Of a stretch of 64,000 nucleotides of DNA, positions 26,413-34,267 are shown piece by piece. Origin of the DNA: Bacteroidota bacterium (GTDB lineage Bacteria > Bacteroidota > Bacteroidia > UKL13-3); the NCBI GenBank assembly GCA_027484685.1, contig JAIXSO010000007.1:1-64000 (forward strand), written 5' to 3'. The notes beneath the pieces were generated by a model. That model had not been told where the DNA came from. It did no database searches and saw only the letters and a list, made by a program, of their open reading frames with translations. The translations under genes were made by a program, and so were the position numbers. How positions within the stretch are numbered: position 1 is the first letter of the stretch; each line of letters begins with the position of its first letter.

Positions 26413-27702
26413 TCATTCTTGTAGAACCTCCCAATAACCAACTTTGTCTGCACCATTCCTTAAAAGTTTATTTTCTTCCTTCAATTTTTTAATATGCCTT
26501 TGAACGGTACTTTTAGAGGTGTCTAAACGCATGCATAATTCATCAACTGTAATATTTTTATTTTCTTTAATTAAAGTCAAAATTTCCCCTTTAATATTTT
26601 TATTACTAAAATCAAACTCCACAACAAAACCCGATAAATCATATTTAAAAACTGGTAAACTAGTTTTAGCTAACCTGCATTCATTTAATATTTTTATGGT
26701 ACCACGTCCCCAAGCTTCAATTAAACCAGCTCTAAAAAATCCATTAGCCAAATCAGGATTAAAGGGTTTCGAAGGGTGTTTCGTTTTAAGTCGGTCTACA
26801 GTCCAATTATCAGGAAGTTCACCTTCATTCCAAATAATTAACTTATTGCTGTAAACACTAATTTGAATTGGATTACCATTTGCATAATTTTTATGGACCA
26901 CCGCATTTAAAAGTGCCTCTCGTAATGCTGGTTCAGGAATTGGGTATAACTCTATTCTATTAATACCTTTATACAAAATATTTGCTTTCAAATATTTTGT
27001 CAAAAGTAAATCCATTGTTTTTTCTACTTGTTCAAATAGGTTTCCATGAACTTCATCTTGAAAAACTAAATCATCATCTGAAATGAAGAAGCCAATTTTT
27101 ATATATGCACCAGTAATATATTTTTCAGGATCACCATGAAAAAGTAAAATAGTTGCTCTTTTGTAATAGCCTATATCAGTAGTTAAGTGTAGTTTTTCAA
27201 GTAAAACTGCATGACTAACTTTTAATAATTCACTAGAAATTCGTTTACTATCGACTGATTTTTCTTTAAAATAGTCAAATGCATTTTTAGATAATTCACT
27301 TATTTTAAGATTTGGTTGAGGTACTGTATCCCAATGTTTACCTTGTTTTTGCAAAATAAATTTATCTAAAGCTGCGCCCTTAAGCTCTTGTTTTGTGCTT
27401 CCTGACCTAAAATGGTATTGCCCTTTATAACTTACCGGATAAGGATATGATTCGACTATTATTTCTAAATAATTTTTTTTTGATTTAGTTTTCAAATTTA
27501 CATCGACCAAAATTCCTAATAAATCTTTAGTCTTATTTGGAATTTCTTCTAATAATTTTTTTGCATCATTAATCCCAGAAATATTTCCTTTATCATCAAT
27601 TCCAATATATATCTTACCTCCAAAAGCATTAGCAAATCCACAAATCCATTTTATGTATTCGTCTCTCCAAGTTTCTTTATATTCAATATTTTGATTCTCC
27701 AT
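26413..27702 (-). CDS. AlbA_2 (Schlafen-type) / HATPase_c_4 ATP-binding putative regulator
   Basis: A 429-residue protein with a three-part layout. An N-terminal AlbA_2 (Schlafen AAA_4-like) domain begins NIEYKETWRDEYIKWICGFANAFGG and continues IYIGIDDKGNISGI (about 4-45). A GHKL-type ATPase segment follows around residues 260-345 (EALLNAVVHKNY, then SKPFNPDLANGFFRAGLIEAWGRG). A C-terminal winged helix (about 372-429, VDELCMRLDTSKSTVQRHI) completes it. Such proteins are usually annotated as ATP-binding proteins or transcriptional regulators; some Schlafen-type relatives act in defence. The phrase repeats on both sides suggest an accessory gene. Confidence 0.87.
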   Translation of the reverse strand: MENQNIEYKETWRDEYIKWICGFANAFGGKIYIGIDDKGNISGINDAKKLLEEIPNKTKDLLGILVDVNLKTKSKKNYLEIIVESYPYPVSYKGQYHFRSGSTKQELKGAALDKFILQKQGKHWDTVPQPNLKISELSKNAFDYFKEKSVDSKRISSELLKVSHAVLLEKLHLTTDIGYYKRATILLFHGDPEKYITGAYIKIGFFISDDDLVFQDEVHGNLFEQVEKTMDLLLTKYLKANILYKGINRIELYPIPEPALREALLNAVVHKNYANGNPIQISVYSNKLIIWNEGELPDNWTVDRLKTKHPSKPFNPDLANGFFRAGLIEAWGRGTIKILNECRLAKTSLPVFKYDLSGFVVEFDFSNKNIKGEILTLIKENKNITVDELCMRLDTSKSTVQRHIKKLKEENKLLRNGADKVGYWEVLQE

Positions 27703-27777
27703 AAAGTTTAAAAGCTGTTTACAGTTTCAGTTATAATTCATTTCAGTGTAATCTGTGAAATCTGTGGCTTACTTCAC

Positions 27778-28299
27778 TTAAAAATTTCTTCCTAAACTAA
27801 CGCCAAACCAGTTAATTACTTTATCATCGCGGTAGTGAGGAGTATAAACTATGCGCAGTAAAGTTCCATTATTATCAACTACTCTAAAACCTAAAGCAGC
27901 CGTTGGAAAAACCTCACGCTCTAAAAAATTTTTTGTGGCCAAAGTATAACCTGCTCCAATTTCTAACTTTTCTTTGCGTTTACCCAATACCAAACTGGTA
28001 GTAAACGGCATGGCTACTGAGTTTTTTTCTAAATAAACACTATTCAATAATCGGTAATCGAGCGGACAAAAACCAAAGCCAACGCGCCCTGTCCAAGTTA
28101 ACGATTTGGTTTGATTTTGGAATAAATATTTTTCGTAATTGGCACTCCAAAGTAATGCTGCGCCACCTAACTCCACAAACCAATTATTGGTTCCTTTAGG
28201 TTCCACGTAAGGCTCTACAAAATCGTCATTGTATTGAGCTTGTAAATTATTTATGCTAATGATAAATAATAAAAAAATTGTGAATTTTAAACGTAACAT
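27778..28299 (-). CDS. Small outer-membrane beta-barrel protein
   Basis: A 173-residue exported protein with a signal peptide of about 21 residues (ending LQAQ) and a series of short amphipathic strands ending in an aromatic residue (GVSLGRNF), as needed for outer-membrane insertion. No ligand or function can be read. The gene is divergent from the UbiA-like gene with only 14 bases between the two start codons, so each promoter must lie inside the other gene; a TATACTTG element on the minus strand, partly in that gap, is a candidate -7 box. Confidence 0.75.
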   Translation of the reverse strand: MLRLKFTIFLLFIISINNLQAQYNDDFVEPYVEPKGTNNWFVELGGAALLWSANYEKYLFQNQTKSLTWTGRVGFGFCPLDYRLLNSVYLEKNSVAMPFTTSLVLGKRKEKLEIGAGYTLATKNFLEREVFPTAALGFRVVDNNGTLLRIVYTPHYRDDKVINWFGVSLGRNF

Positions 28300-28313
28300 T
28301 TGTGCAAGTATAA

Positions 28314-29144
28314 ATGAAGTTAAGCAGGCTAAAAAAAATAATTTACTTTTTACATTGGGGTAGTTTCGATATTTGCCTTGGCGTAATCAGTGTAATGCTG
28401 CCTCTATACTTTCAAATTTTGGTAAAACCAACCTTGGCTTGGTTCTTTATTTTACCCAGTTCTGTTTGGCTTATTTATTTCCTTGATCATTTATTAGATT
28501 CAATGAAATTGAGCAATGCGATTAGTGAACGACATGTTTTTATTCAAAAACATCAATTTGTTTTCAAAATAATCGCAATACTCATTATGATAATAAATGC
28601 AGTGTTGGTTTTAAAATACTTTAGCTTTTATCATTTAACTAAAAGCCTATGGATATTGTTGGTTTGCATTATTTATTTTCTGCTCAATTATTTTAAAATA
28701 AAATGGTTCATTAAAGAATTTTTTGCAGCCTTAATATACGCTGGTGGTATTAGTTTTTATCCGTATATTGTTAATGAAAGCAAATTTTTTTCTCAAATTT
28801 TCATCATTGCATTTTGCATGCAATTATTTGTGTTAGCATTCATTAATTTACTTCAAATATCTATTCGTGAAACCAATACTGACAAGGATTTACAGTTAAA
28901 AAACATTTCGAATGTTATTGGACAAAATCTTTCTAATTTATTGCTAATTTCACTCTATTTTTTAGCAGGATACATGCTTTTTAAATTCCAGTTTTCAGCA
29001 TCAATAGCCACTGGATTTATTAGTTGCTTTGCCATTCACTTAATTCATTTTACCAAACTCACCAATCAAACTTATAGATTGATAACGGAATACAGTTTTA
29101 TGCTAATTGGGCTGATTTATTTATTAGGTAAAATTATTTTTTAA
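28314..29144 (+). CDS. UbiA-like polytopic membrane protein
   Basis: A 276-residue membrane protein with about eight helices. FLDHLLDSMK contains D58-x-x-x-D62, and the helix-loop layout resembles the UbiA prenyltransferase superfamily, which transfers prenyl groups to aromatic acceptors in the inner membrane. The usual first motif N-D-x-x-D-x-x-x-D is reduced here and a second Asp-rich loop is weak (RETNTDKDLQ near residue 183), so catalytic activity is uncertain. The start codon lies 14 bases from that of the divergent beta-barrel gene. Confidence 0.6.
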   Translation: MKLSRLKKIIYFLHWGSFDICLGVISVMLPLYFQILVKPTLAWFFILPSSVWLIYFLDHLLDSMKLSNAISERHVFIQKHQFVFKIIAILIMIINAVLVLKYFSFYHLTKSLWILLVCIIYFLLNYFKIKWFIKEFFAALIYAGGISFYPYIVNESKFFSQIFIIAFCMQLFVLAFINLLQISIRETNTDKDLQLKNISNVIGQNLSNLLLISLYFLAGYMLFKFQFSASIATGFISCFAIHLIHFTKLTNQTYRLITEYSFMLIGLIYLLGKIIF

Positions 29145-29160
29145 ATTAAAAATGAAAATG

Positions 29161-29180
29161 AACCACATAGAACATAGAAA
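29161..29180. repeat. Inverted copy of the 20-bp phrase at 19638-19657
   Basis: The bases AACCACATAGAACATAGAAA are an exact reverse complement of the copy downstream of the M16 peptidase gene, 9.5 kb away. It sits 16 bases past the stop codon of the UbiA-like gene. Confidence 0.6.
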
Positions 29181-29246
29181 AATAGATTTTCTTAAGTATT
29201 GCCGGGTATAACACAACTTATTGGTTGGTAAATTATTTATTCCCGT

Positions 29247-29879
29247 TTAAAACCTCACTCCAAAAACAAAAGTATTTATTGGATTAAACAATTCAACATA
29301 ATTAGGATTTAAACTGCCATCAAAAATTTGTCTATGATAGCCAATACAAGTTTCGGCACTTAAATAAATATGATTAGTAGGGTAATATTTTACTCCAAAA
29401 CCTAAAGCATAATTTAAGTAATGATTGGTTAAATCAAAATTGTTAGAAGCGGGCGATTGGTTATTTATTATTGCATTTACACCTTTATTGTTAAAATATC
29501 TGTAGCCAATATCAACAAAAGCAAATGGTTTCATCTTTTTGCTGCCAAAAACTCTTTCAATTCCAATTTTATAATCTTGCGTTTTAATTATTCCAGACGA
29601 ATAAAAAGTGCCACCAGCCACTATCCAATCTGCATAACTTTCGCTGTACGATTCGTTTTTGTTGTTAAATAAAAAACGTAATAAATAGGTATTATTTAAG
29701 TTTCGTTTGTATTGCAGTCCAGTTAGAGTAAAGTGCTTTAAAGCAGATTTATTTGCAACTGTACCAAACTCATATTCATTATTATATAAATTCAATCCAA
29801 ACTCGTTTTTAGGCAAATTATTTTGAGCAAAAATATTTGACACAAACAAAAGCGCTGCTATTAAATAAATTGATTTCAT
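29247..29879 (-). CDS. Outer-membrane beta-barrel protein (porin-like)
   Basis: A 210-residue exported protein: signal peptide of about 18 residues (ending IFAQ), then a repeated pattern of 9-11 residue amphipathic strands with glycine and aromatic residues (FAFVDIGYRYFNNKG, LNYALGFGVKYY, FVFGVRF at the C terminus). This is the usual small 8-stranded outer-membrane barrel of Bacteroidota. The function is unknown and it appears monocistronic. Confidence 0.78.
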   Translation of the reverse strand: MKSIYLIAALLFVSNIFAQNNLPKNEFGLNLYNNEYEFGTVANKSALKHFTLTGLQYKRNLNNTYLLRFLFNNKNESYSESYADWIVAGGTFYSSGIIKTQDYKIGIERVFGSKKMKPFAFVDIGYRYFNNKGVNAIINNQSPASNNFDLTNHYLNYALGFGVKYYPTNHIYLSAETCIGYHRQIFDGSLNPNYVELFNPINTFVFGVRF

Positions 29880-29930
29880 AGTGATTACAAATTATAAATC
29901 GAATTTAAAAATAATTTACCTAATTAAAAC

Positions 29931-30380
29931 CTAATTTATTTGCTCAATGGCAAATTGTTTTTTGTTTAACTCAAAAACATCTCTTGCTTTTTTACCTAAC
30001 ATCAATTGCGCTAAGGGCGCCTTTGGCGATAAAACTGTTACTTGCATTCCATTAAAATCAATAACGCCAAGGCCAACTGCTATATAAAAAACTTTTTCAT
30101 TAGCCATTACCACACTTCCCTGCACTATGGTTTTATCGGTTTTGGTATTTTCTAGTTTAAGTAAATTGTTTAATTCTTGCTTGTTTTCAAAAACCTGTTT
30201 AGCACTCATATCCCTAGCCAATTGACTCATGGCTCTACCTGTTTCGTACTTATCACCCATACTACTTTTCTCTTCTGAGTTAGCAGCTTCTTGTGCATCT
30301 AACATGGCCTTTTCGCCATCGGCTATGCGCTGTAAAAGCATGTTTTTACATGCCTCAAATAATGTTTTTTTATCTATCAA
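29931..30380 (-). CDS. GreA/GreB-like transcription factor homologue
   Basis: A 149-residue cytoplasmic protein with an N-terminal helical hairpin (about 5-75) and a C-terminal FKBP-like domain with SPKAPLAQLMLGKKARDVFEL (about 118-138), which parallels the SPxxxALLGKKxGD signature of GreA/GreB cleavage factors. The hairpin tip lacks the clear acidic pair expected of a true Gre factor, so it may bind RNA polymerase without stimulating cleavage, like other Gre-fold homologues. In Bacteroidota similar proteins are often misannotated as a 3-oxoacyl-ACP synthase. Confidence 0.7.
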   Translation of the reverse strand: MIDKKTLFEACKNMLLQRIADGEKAMLDAQEAANSEEKSSMGDKYETGRAMSQLARDMSAKQVFENKQELNNLLKLENTKTDKTIVQGSVVMANEKVFYIAVGLGVIDFNGMQVTVLSPKAPLAQLMLGKKARDVFELNKKQFAIEQIN

Positions 30381-30459
30381 TTTTTATAAAATTAGGGGTT
30401 GTTATTTCAATTTATTTTTTATGATACCTTAAATAATCTATATTTAACTATTCCATTAA

Positions 30460-30565
30460 CGTTGTGGGTTGGACCGGCAAAAAAGCGGGCCAGCCTAGGC
30501 CATGTGCGTGGAAGCATTTTTTTGCCTTGATTTTTTGTTTCTTTTTCATCTAAGGAAAAAGAAAG
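30460..30565. repeat. GC-richer palindromic intergenic element
   Basis: A patch clearly richer in GC than its surroundings (GGACCGGC, GCGGGCCAGCCTAGGCC near 30470-30501) is followed by a perfect 10-bp-arm hairpin: TTTCTTTTTC (30538-30547), 7-base loop, GAAAAAGAAA (30555-30564). The 281-bp gap between the Gre-like gene and the esterase has no gene. I believe similar 'CCTTGATTTTTTGTTTC' elements are dispersed in related genomes, but this cannot be shown from one copy. Confidence 0.4.
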
Positions 30566-30661
30566 AAGAAAATTTGTAAACCTCTTTTATCAATCATCTC
30601 AATTTAGTACTTTTCGATTCAATATAAAATACTCTTCAATAAAAACTAAATTTTATGAAAT

Positions 30662-31603
30662 TTACTTTTTTAACAAAAACAAAATTGGAATATGTAATCG
30701 CTTGCGCCAAGCTACTTCCGAATGATTTTCGCCTTCAAACTTTTGCGTTTTCCAATCATTATTGTTGAACGAATAACCTTTGTTCATCATAATGCTATCA
30801 ACTTGTAATTGAAAAGGTTCATACATGGCATCCAACGTTTCTGTACCGTAATCAAAATATATTTTATGGTTTTTAGCCATAGGTAATTTAGCTTTTAAAT
30901 ACGCTTGCATGGCTTTTGGAAAAGGATTATCAGCTTTAAAAATTCCAGGCCAATGGGTTGACAAACAAGCAACACCTCCAAACACATTTGGATATTCACA
31001 AAGCGCATAAATTGAAATTAAACCACCCATGCTTGAACCTGCAATGAAAGTTGCCATTGGAGTTTTATTGGTGCTAAAATTTTTATCAATAAATGGTTTT
31101 AACTCATTAACCAAAAACTTTAAATAATTATCTGATTGCACTTTACCACTAAATACCGAATTTCCATTTAGCCTATTTGCAGCATACATCGAATCTTGTT
31201 CAACTTTGGTTAAAGCTTCAAAAGGTTTTTGAGGAAAATAATCAATATGACGGTTTTTACCACTGTTCCAAATGCCAACCACAATACAATCTTTAATTTT
31301 ATTTTCTTTTATCAGTTGAGATATAGTTTCATCAACGCCCCACTCCTGCTTATTCCAAGTTTGGGTTGAATCAAAAAGCATTTGCCCATCGTGCATATAA
31401 AGCACAGCGTATTTTTGATTTTTATTGTAATTAGCAGGTAACCAAACATCCACGTTTCTTGCATCTACAAAAGCCGATTTAAAATTAGCATATCTAATAA
31501 CTTTTCCATCTGATACTTTTGGCAAAATTTCTTGCTGTGCATTTACAGTTAAAGCTATTAACCAAAAAATTATCAATACTATTTTTTTCATATTTACTGG
31601 CAT
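30662..31603 (-). CDS. Secreted alpha/beta-hydrolase (esterase D / enterochelin-esterase-like)
   Basis: A 313-residue exported hydrolase. The preferred start is Met5 (MKKIVLIIFWLIALTVNAQ), which gives a clean signal peptide. The fold is that of the putative esterase (esterase D) family: VDVWLPANYNKNQKYAVLYMHDGQ (about 52-75) forms the oxyanion side, GSSMGGLISIYAL (about 189-201) carries the nucleophilic serine, YFDYGTETLD (about 248-257) contains the likely acid, and ENHSEVAWRKRL (about 292-303) the histidine. Substrates of the family are esters, including siderophores. It ends in LFLLKK with no T9SS tail, so it is probably periplasmic. Confidence 0.87.
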   Translation of the reverse strand: MPVNMKKIVLIIFWLIALTVNAQQEILPKVSDGKVIRYANFKSAFVDARNVDVWLPANYNKNQKYAVLYMHDGQMLFDSTQTWNKQEWGVDETISQLIKENKIKDCIVVGIWNSGKNRHIDYFPQKPFEALTKVEQDSMYAANRLNGNSVFSGKVQSDNYLKFLVNELKPFIDKNFSTNKTPMATFIAGSSMGGLISIYALCEYPNVFGGVACLSTHWPGIFKADNPFPKAMQAYLKAKLPMAKNHKIYFDYGTETLDAMYEPFQLQVDSIMMNKGYSFNNNDWKTQKFEGENHSEVAWRKRLHIPILFLLKK

Positions 31604-31611
31604 TTATTCAT

Positions 31612-31650
31612 AAAAAAGAGGCCGCCTTAAGTTAGGCAGCCTCTTTAATA
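31612..31650 (-). terminator. Rho-independent terminator of the coiled-coil gene
   Basis: An 8-bp outer stem (AAAGAGGC at 31615-31622, GCCTCTTT at 31639-31646) continues into GCC/GGC after a single mismatch, followed on the minus strand by a T run. It lies 21 bases beyond the stop codon of the 300-residue gene. Confidence 0.85.
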
Positions 31651-31670
31651 GGATGATTTTAAAAAATTAA

Positions 31671-32573
31671 TTATTTCAATATGTAGCTACTAGCGTGTAC
31701 CAAGTTATTGTCAATGTACAATTCGATGGTGTAAGTTCCGCTTTCTAAATTACGTTCTTCACCTTCATAAGCCAAACAAATATTTTGTTTTTCGTTTTGG
31801 TAATCAATTTTAATGTTTGAAGTACACTCCAAAGTTTCACCATTAACAGTTACATTTCCTTTATTAATGCCAGGCAATGGTTTGCCACTTGGCGAAAGTA
31901 TGCGCAAATACACAAATCTATCACCTTTTGAAGCCACTTTATTATCCATTACAGTTAAACAAGCTTCTACTTTATTGGTTCTTTTAGCCAAAGTAGTTTC
32001 TACTAATTTACCACTACTTTTCTTTTTAAATGCCGATACTTTTACGTATTCAACCTTTAAAACACTAGCAGTTTCAACTGTTTTTTCCAATTTATTTTTT
32101 TCTTGACTTAACCCTGTAACAGCCTCAGTCAATTCATTATTTTTAGCTTTTAATGCACCATTTTCAATCATCAATGCATCAATTTTTTCTAAATACTCAT
32201 CGCGCAATGCTTTTAACTCAGCCAATTCTTCTTTTAGCTTTTTGCTCAATTTAGTAGCATCTTTTTCGTTTTTAAGCAAATTTCTAATTTTTAGTTCTTG
32301 GCTATAAATTTTACCATTTGCATCGGTAAGCAAACTATCTAAATTACCAGCTATACCGCGGTATTTATCAAGTTCCATAGAAGTTGAAACAAGCTCGCGC
32401 TCCACCTCAATGCGCACATTGGTTAAACTATCAATTTCGTTTCCATGCGAAATAATAGTAGTGGTGTGGTTTTTATATTGGTAAACATTAAAACCAATAG
32501 AACCTAATAGTAGTAATAACAATAATATCAACCCATTACGGTTATTACTTTTTTCTTCTTGTTGCTTATCCAT
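31671..32573 (-). CDS. Membrane-anchored periplasmic coiled-coil protein
   Basis: A 300-residue protein with a short cytoplasmic N terminus, one membrane helix (about 13-29, GLILLLLLLLGSIGFNVYQY), a coiled coil over residues 45-170 with regular heptads (for example KLKEELAELKALRDEYLEKI), and a beta-rich C-terminal domain of about 110 residues (VEACLTVMDNKVASKGDR and onward). The architecture is common in Bacteroidota but no function is established. It is monocistronic with its own terminator. Confidence 0.75.
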   Translation of the reverse strand: MDKQQEEKSNNRNGLILLLLLLLGSIGFNVYQYKNHTTTIISHGNEIDSLTNVRIEVERELVSTSMELDKYRGIAGNLDSLLTDANGKIYSQELKIRNLLKNEKDATKLSKKLKEELAELKALRDEYLEKIDALMIENGALKAKNNELTEAVTGLSQEKNKLEKTVETASVLKVEYVKVSAFKKKSSGKLVETTLAKRTNKVEACLTVMDNKVASKGDRFVYLRILSPSGKPLPGINKGNVTVNGETLECTSNIKIDYQNEKQNICLAYEGEERNLESGTYTIELYIDNNLVHASSYILK

Positions 32574-32671
32574 AACTTTAATTTTTAGTACTTTAATTAC
32601 TTTGCAATGTAATAATTGTTTTGATAATTCGCTGAATAAAATTTTAAGTTTTACGGTATAACTGCCTAAAT

Positions 32672-32702
32672 TTTGAATAAAGCTAGTAAGTTTATATTAT
32701 TG
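32672..32702 (+). promoter_or_regulatory. Candidate promoter of the DPM1-like gene
   Basis: TTTG (32672-32675) and TATTATTG (32695-32702) are separated by exactly 19 bases, the spacing of Bacteroidota housekeeping promoters; the -7 element has one mismatch to TAnnTTTG. The ATG follows 10 bases later, so the leader would be very short. Confidence 0.55.
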
Positions 32703-32712
32703 CAGATAGAAT

Positions 32713-33462
32713 ATGCTAAATAACAAAAAAATAGTAGTGGTAATGCCTGCCTATAATGCAGAGCTTACTTTAGAAAAAACCTACAACGAAATTCCTTTTG
32801 ATATAGTAGATGAAGTAATTTTGGTAGACGATACAAGTAAAGATCAAACAAGTATTTTAGCTAAAAAAATTGGTATTCAACATGTAATTAGACATGAAAG
32901 AAACAAGGGATATGGCGGAAACCAAAAAACTTGTTATAATAAAGCCAAAGAAATTGGTGCAGATATTGTAATTATGCTTCATCCTGATTACCAATATACG
33001 CCAACTTTAATTCATAGCATAGCTTCAATAATAGCGTATAATGTTTATCCAGCAGTTTTTGCATCGCGTATTTTGGGCAAAGGTGCTTTAAAAGGTGGTA
33101 TGCCTTTGTACAAATACTTTTTCAACCGTTGTTTAACTTTATTCCAAAATATTTTGATGAGTCAAAAACTTTCGGAATACCATACTGGTTATCGTGCATT
33201 TAGCATTGATGTATTAAATGCAGTTGATTACAATATATGTAGCGATGATTTTGTTTTTGATAACCAAATGTGCGCCCAAGTATTTTATGCAGGTTTTGAA
33301 ATTGGAGAAGTAACTTGCCCTACCAAATATTTTGATGAAGCTTCTTCAATCAATTTTGCGCGCAGTGTAAAATATGGTTTAGGAGTTTTGGCTACTTCAG
33401 TTCAATACCGTTTTCAAAAATGGGGAATTATTAATTTAGCCATGTTTAAAAAACTGAACTAA
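32713..33462 (+). CDS. Family 2 glycosyltransferase, dolichol-phosphate-mannose-synthase-like
   Basis: A 249-residue soluble GT2 enzyme with no membrane helices. It begins KIVVVMPAYNAELTLEKTY (5-23), has VDDTSKDQT (39-47) for nucleotide binding and, in place of the usual DADLQ metal site, MLHPDYQYTP (about 88-97), as in the group of undecaprenyl- or dolichol-phosphate sugar transferases. SEYHTGYRAFS (about 157-167) matches the acceptor loop of that group. It probably charges a polyprenyl phosphate with a sugar at the inner membrane face. It is a single gene. Confidence 0.87.
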   Translation: MLNNKKIVVVMPAYNAELTLEKTYNEIPFDIVDEVILVDDTSKDQTSILAKKIGIQHVIRHERNKGYGGNQKTCYNKAKEIGADIVIMLHPDYQYTPTLIHSIASIIAYNVYPAVFASRILGKGALKGGMPLYKYFFNRCLTLFQNILMSQKLSEYHTGYRAFSIDVLNAVDYNICSDDFVFDNQMCAQVFYAGFEIGEVTCPTKYFDEASSINFARSVKYGLGVLATSVQYRFQKWGIINLAMFKKLN

Positions 33463-33609
33463 AATTGTACAAGTGTATTTAAAAAAGTGTTTTATTTTAC
33501 GGAAATAGATACACTTAAAAGAATACACTATAGTTTAGCAGCAAACAACAAAAATACAAATAACTAAAATACAGTAATTTAGGAAAACATGTCGCAATAT
33601 TGATACTTT

Positions 33610-33625
33610 TGGCACAGTGATTGCT
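33610..33625 (+). promoter_or_regulatory. Sigma-54 (RpoN) promoter
   Basis: TTGGCAC-AGTGA-TTGCT matches the -24/-12 consensus TGGCAC-N5-TTGC(A/T) at every invariant base: GG at 33611-33612, GC at 33623-33624, ten bases between. Initiation is expected near 33636. The only thing downstream on this strand is a terminator about 32 bases later. Sigma-54 promoters require an enhancer-binding activator, whose site is not evident here. Confidence 0.72.
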
Positions 33626-33635
33626 AAATACTAAT

Positions 33636-33704
33636 CAATAATACTTTTTTCTAATTCATATAAAGTAAAAACCCTTGATTATAGCTAATCAAGGGTTTTT
33701 CTAT
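33636..33704 (+). ncRNA. Predicted sigma-54-driven small RNA (about 65 nt)
   Basis: The proposed transcript starts about 12 bases after the GC of the sigma-54 element and ends at the T run of a very strong terminator hairpin. It would have about 32 unstructured, A/U-rich bases (AAUAAUACUUUUUUCUAAUU and onward) followed by a 14-bp hairpin. That is the plan of a minimal trans-acting small RNA: single-stranded seed plus terminator. No ORF fits. It is inferred from the adjacency of two independent signals and not from homology. Confidence 0.42.
33668..33700 (+). terminator. Strong intrinsic terminator (first hairpin of repeat A)
   Basis: A perfect 14-bp stem: AAAACCCTTGATTA (33668-33681), loop TAGC, TAATCAAGGGTTTT (33686-33699), then T-rich sequence. 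It can end both the glycosyltransferase transcript and the predicted small RNA. Confidence 0.88.
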
Positions 33705-33745
33705 TTTAAGCCCATAAAAAAACCTGAATCATTTCTGTTTCAGGT
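33676..33745. repeat. Terminator repeat A (70 bp), matches 35521-35590
   Basis: Seventy bases that align without gaps to 35521-35590 with 62 identities. The unit covers the right part of the first terminator hairpin and the whole second hairpin (AACCTGAA...TTCAGGTT). Together the copies bracket the VOC, ohr and HxlR genes. Confidence 0.75.
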
Positions 33746-33748
33746 TTT
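33719..33748 (-). terminator. Terminator of the ohr-VOC operon (second hairpin of repeat A)
   Basis: AAAACCTGAA (33719-33728) and TTCAGGTTTT (33739-33748) form a perfect 10-bp stem with A and T runs on both sides. On the minus strand it follows the VOC gene by about 105 bases. The same hairpin occurs at 35567-35590 and 37200-37229. Confidence 0.8.
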
Positions 33749-33853
33749 GAAAGAGAAGTCATTTTAAAAGTTACTATAAAGGTATCTTATTCTTGATATG
33801 TTAATATGGATATTACAGTAAAAATAAGAATATTTATTGCTCTTTGATGAGTA

Positions 33854-34219
33854 TTAACCCATTGAATGGAATCCAACTTTATTTCCTTCTGTGTCGATAA
33901 AAAGAGCAATAAAGCCGTTGCCACCAATAGCAGTTTTCGGCAAAATAACTTTTCCACCAGCACTTTCTACTCTGCTTAATGGAGCTGAAAGGTCATTTCC
34001 GCCATCTAGGTAAATAGTTGTGCCGGTCATTGCAGGAACAAAGTTTTCTCCAAAACCAATTGCTCCGCCAAATCCACCTTTTTCTGGATCAGAAGGTAAA
34101 TAGGCATATTGCCTATTAGGGTCGTCATGAATTTGAACATCTAAAACTTTTGCATAAAAAGTTTTTGCTCTTTCGAAATCTGTTGCTGGTATTTCAAACC
34201 AATTTAAAGTAGTTACCAT
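33854..34219 (-). CDS. VOC-family (glyoxalase/bleomycin-resistance fold) protein
   Basis: A 121-residue single-chain VOC protein with the paired beta-alpha-beta-beta-beta repeats of the family: LNWFEIPATDFERAKTFYAKVL (5-26) opens the first module and TTIYLDGGNDLSAPLSRVESAGG (67-89) the second, and DTEGNKVGFHS closes it. The reaction cannot be assigned. The start lies 48 bases after the stop of ohr on the same strand, so it is probably co-transcribed and may act on the same stress-related compounds. Confidence 0.85.
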   Translation of the reverse strand: MVTTLNWFEIPATDFERAKTFYAKVLDVQIHDDPNRQYAYLPSDPEKGGFGGAIGFGENFVPAMTGTTIYLDGGNDLSAPLSRVESAGGKVILPKTAIGGNGFIALFIDTEGNKVGFHSMG

Positions 34220-34267
34220 ATTTGTTAAAGTTTATTTGAGTATTTATTTGAGTTTTTTGTTTTAAAA

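Larger units (their letters stand above)
33463..33853. other. 391-bp gap with a sigma-54 promoter and tandem terminators
   Basis: There is no protein gene. The left part is AT-rich with a loose inverted repeat (AAGTGTAT at 33471 and ATACACTT at 33509). From 33610 come a sigma-54 promoter, a predicted small RNA, and two hairpins that belong to a repeated terminator module; these are listed separately. Confidence 0.6.

Noticed and set aside
28131..28150. Second sigma-54 promoter (TTGGCAC near 28140)
   Set aside because: The GC expected ten bases after GG is TA, and the site lies inside a coding region.
33604..33611. TACTTTTG as a housekeeping -7 element for the predicted small RNA
   Set aside because: No -33 TTTG lies at the 19-base distance, and the bases are fully explained by the overlapping sigma-54 element.
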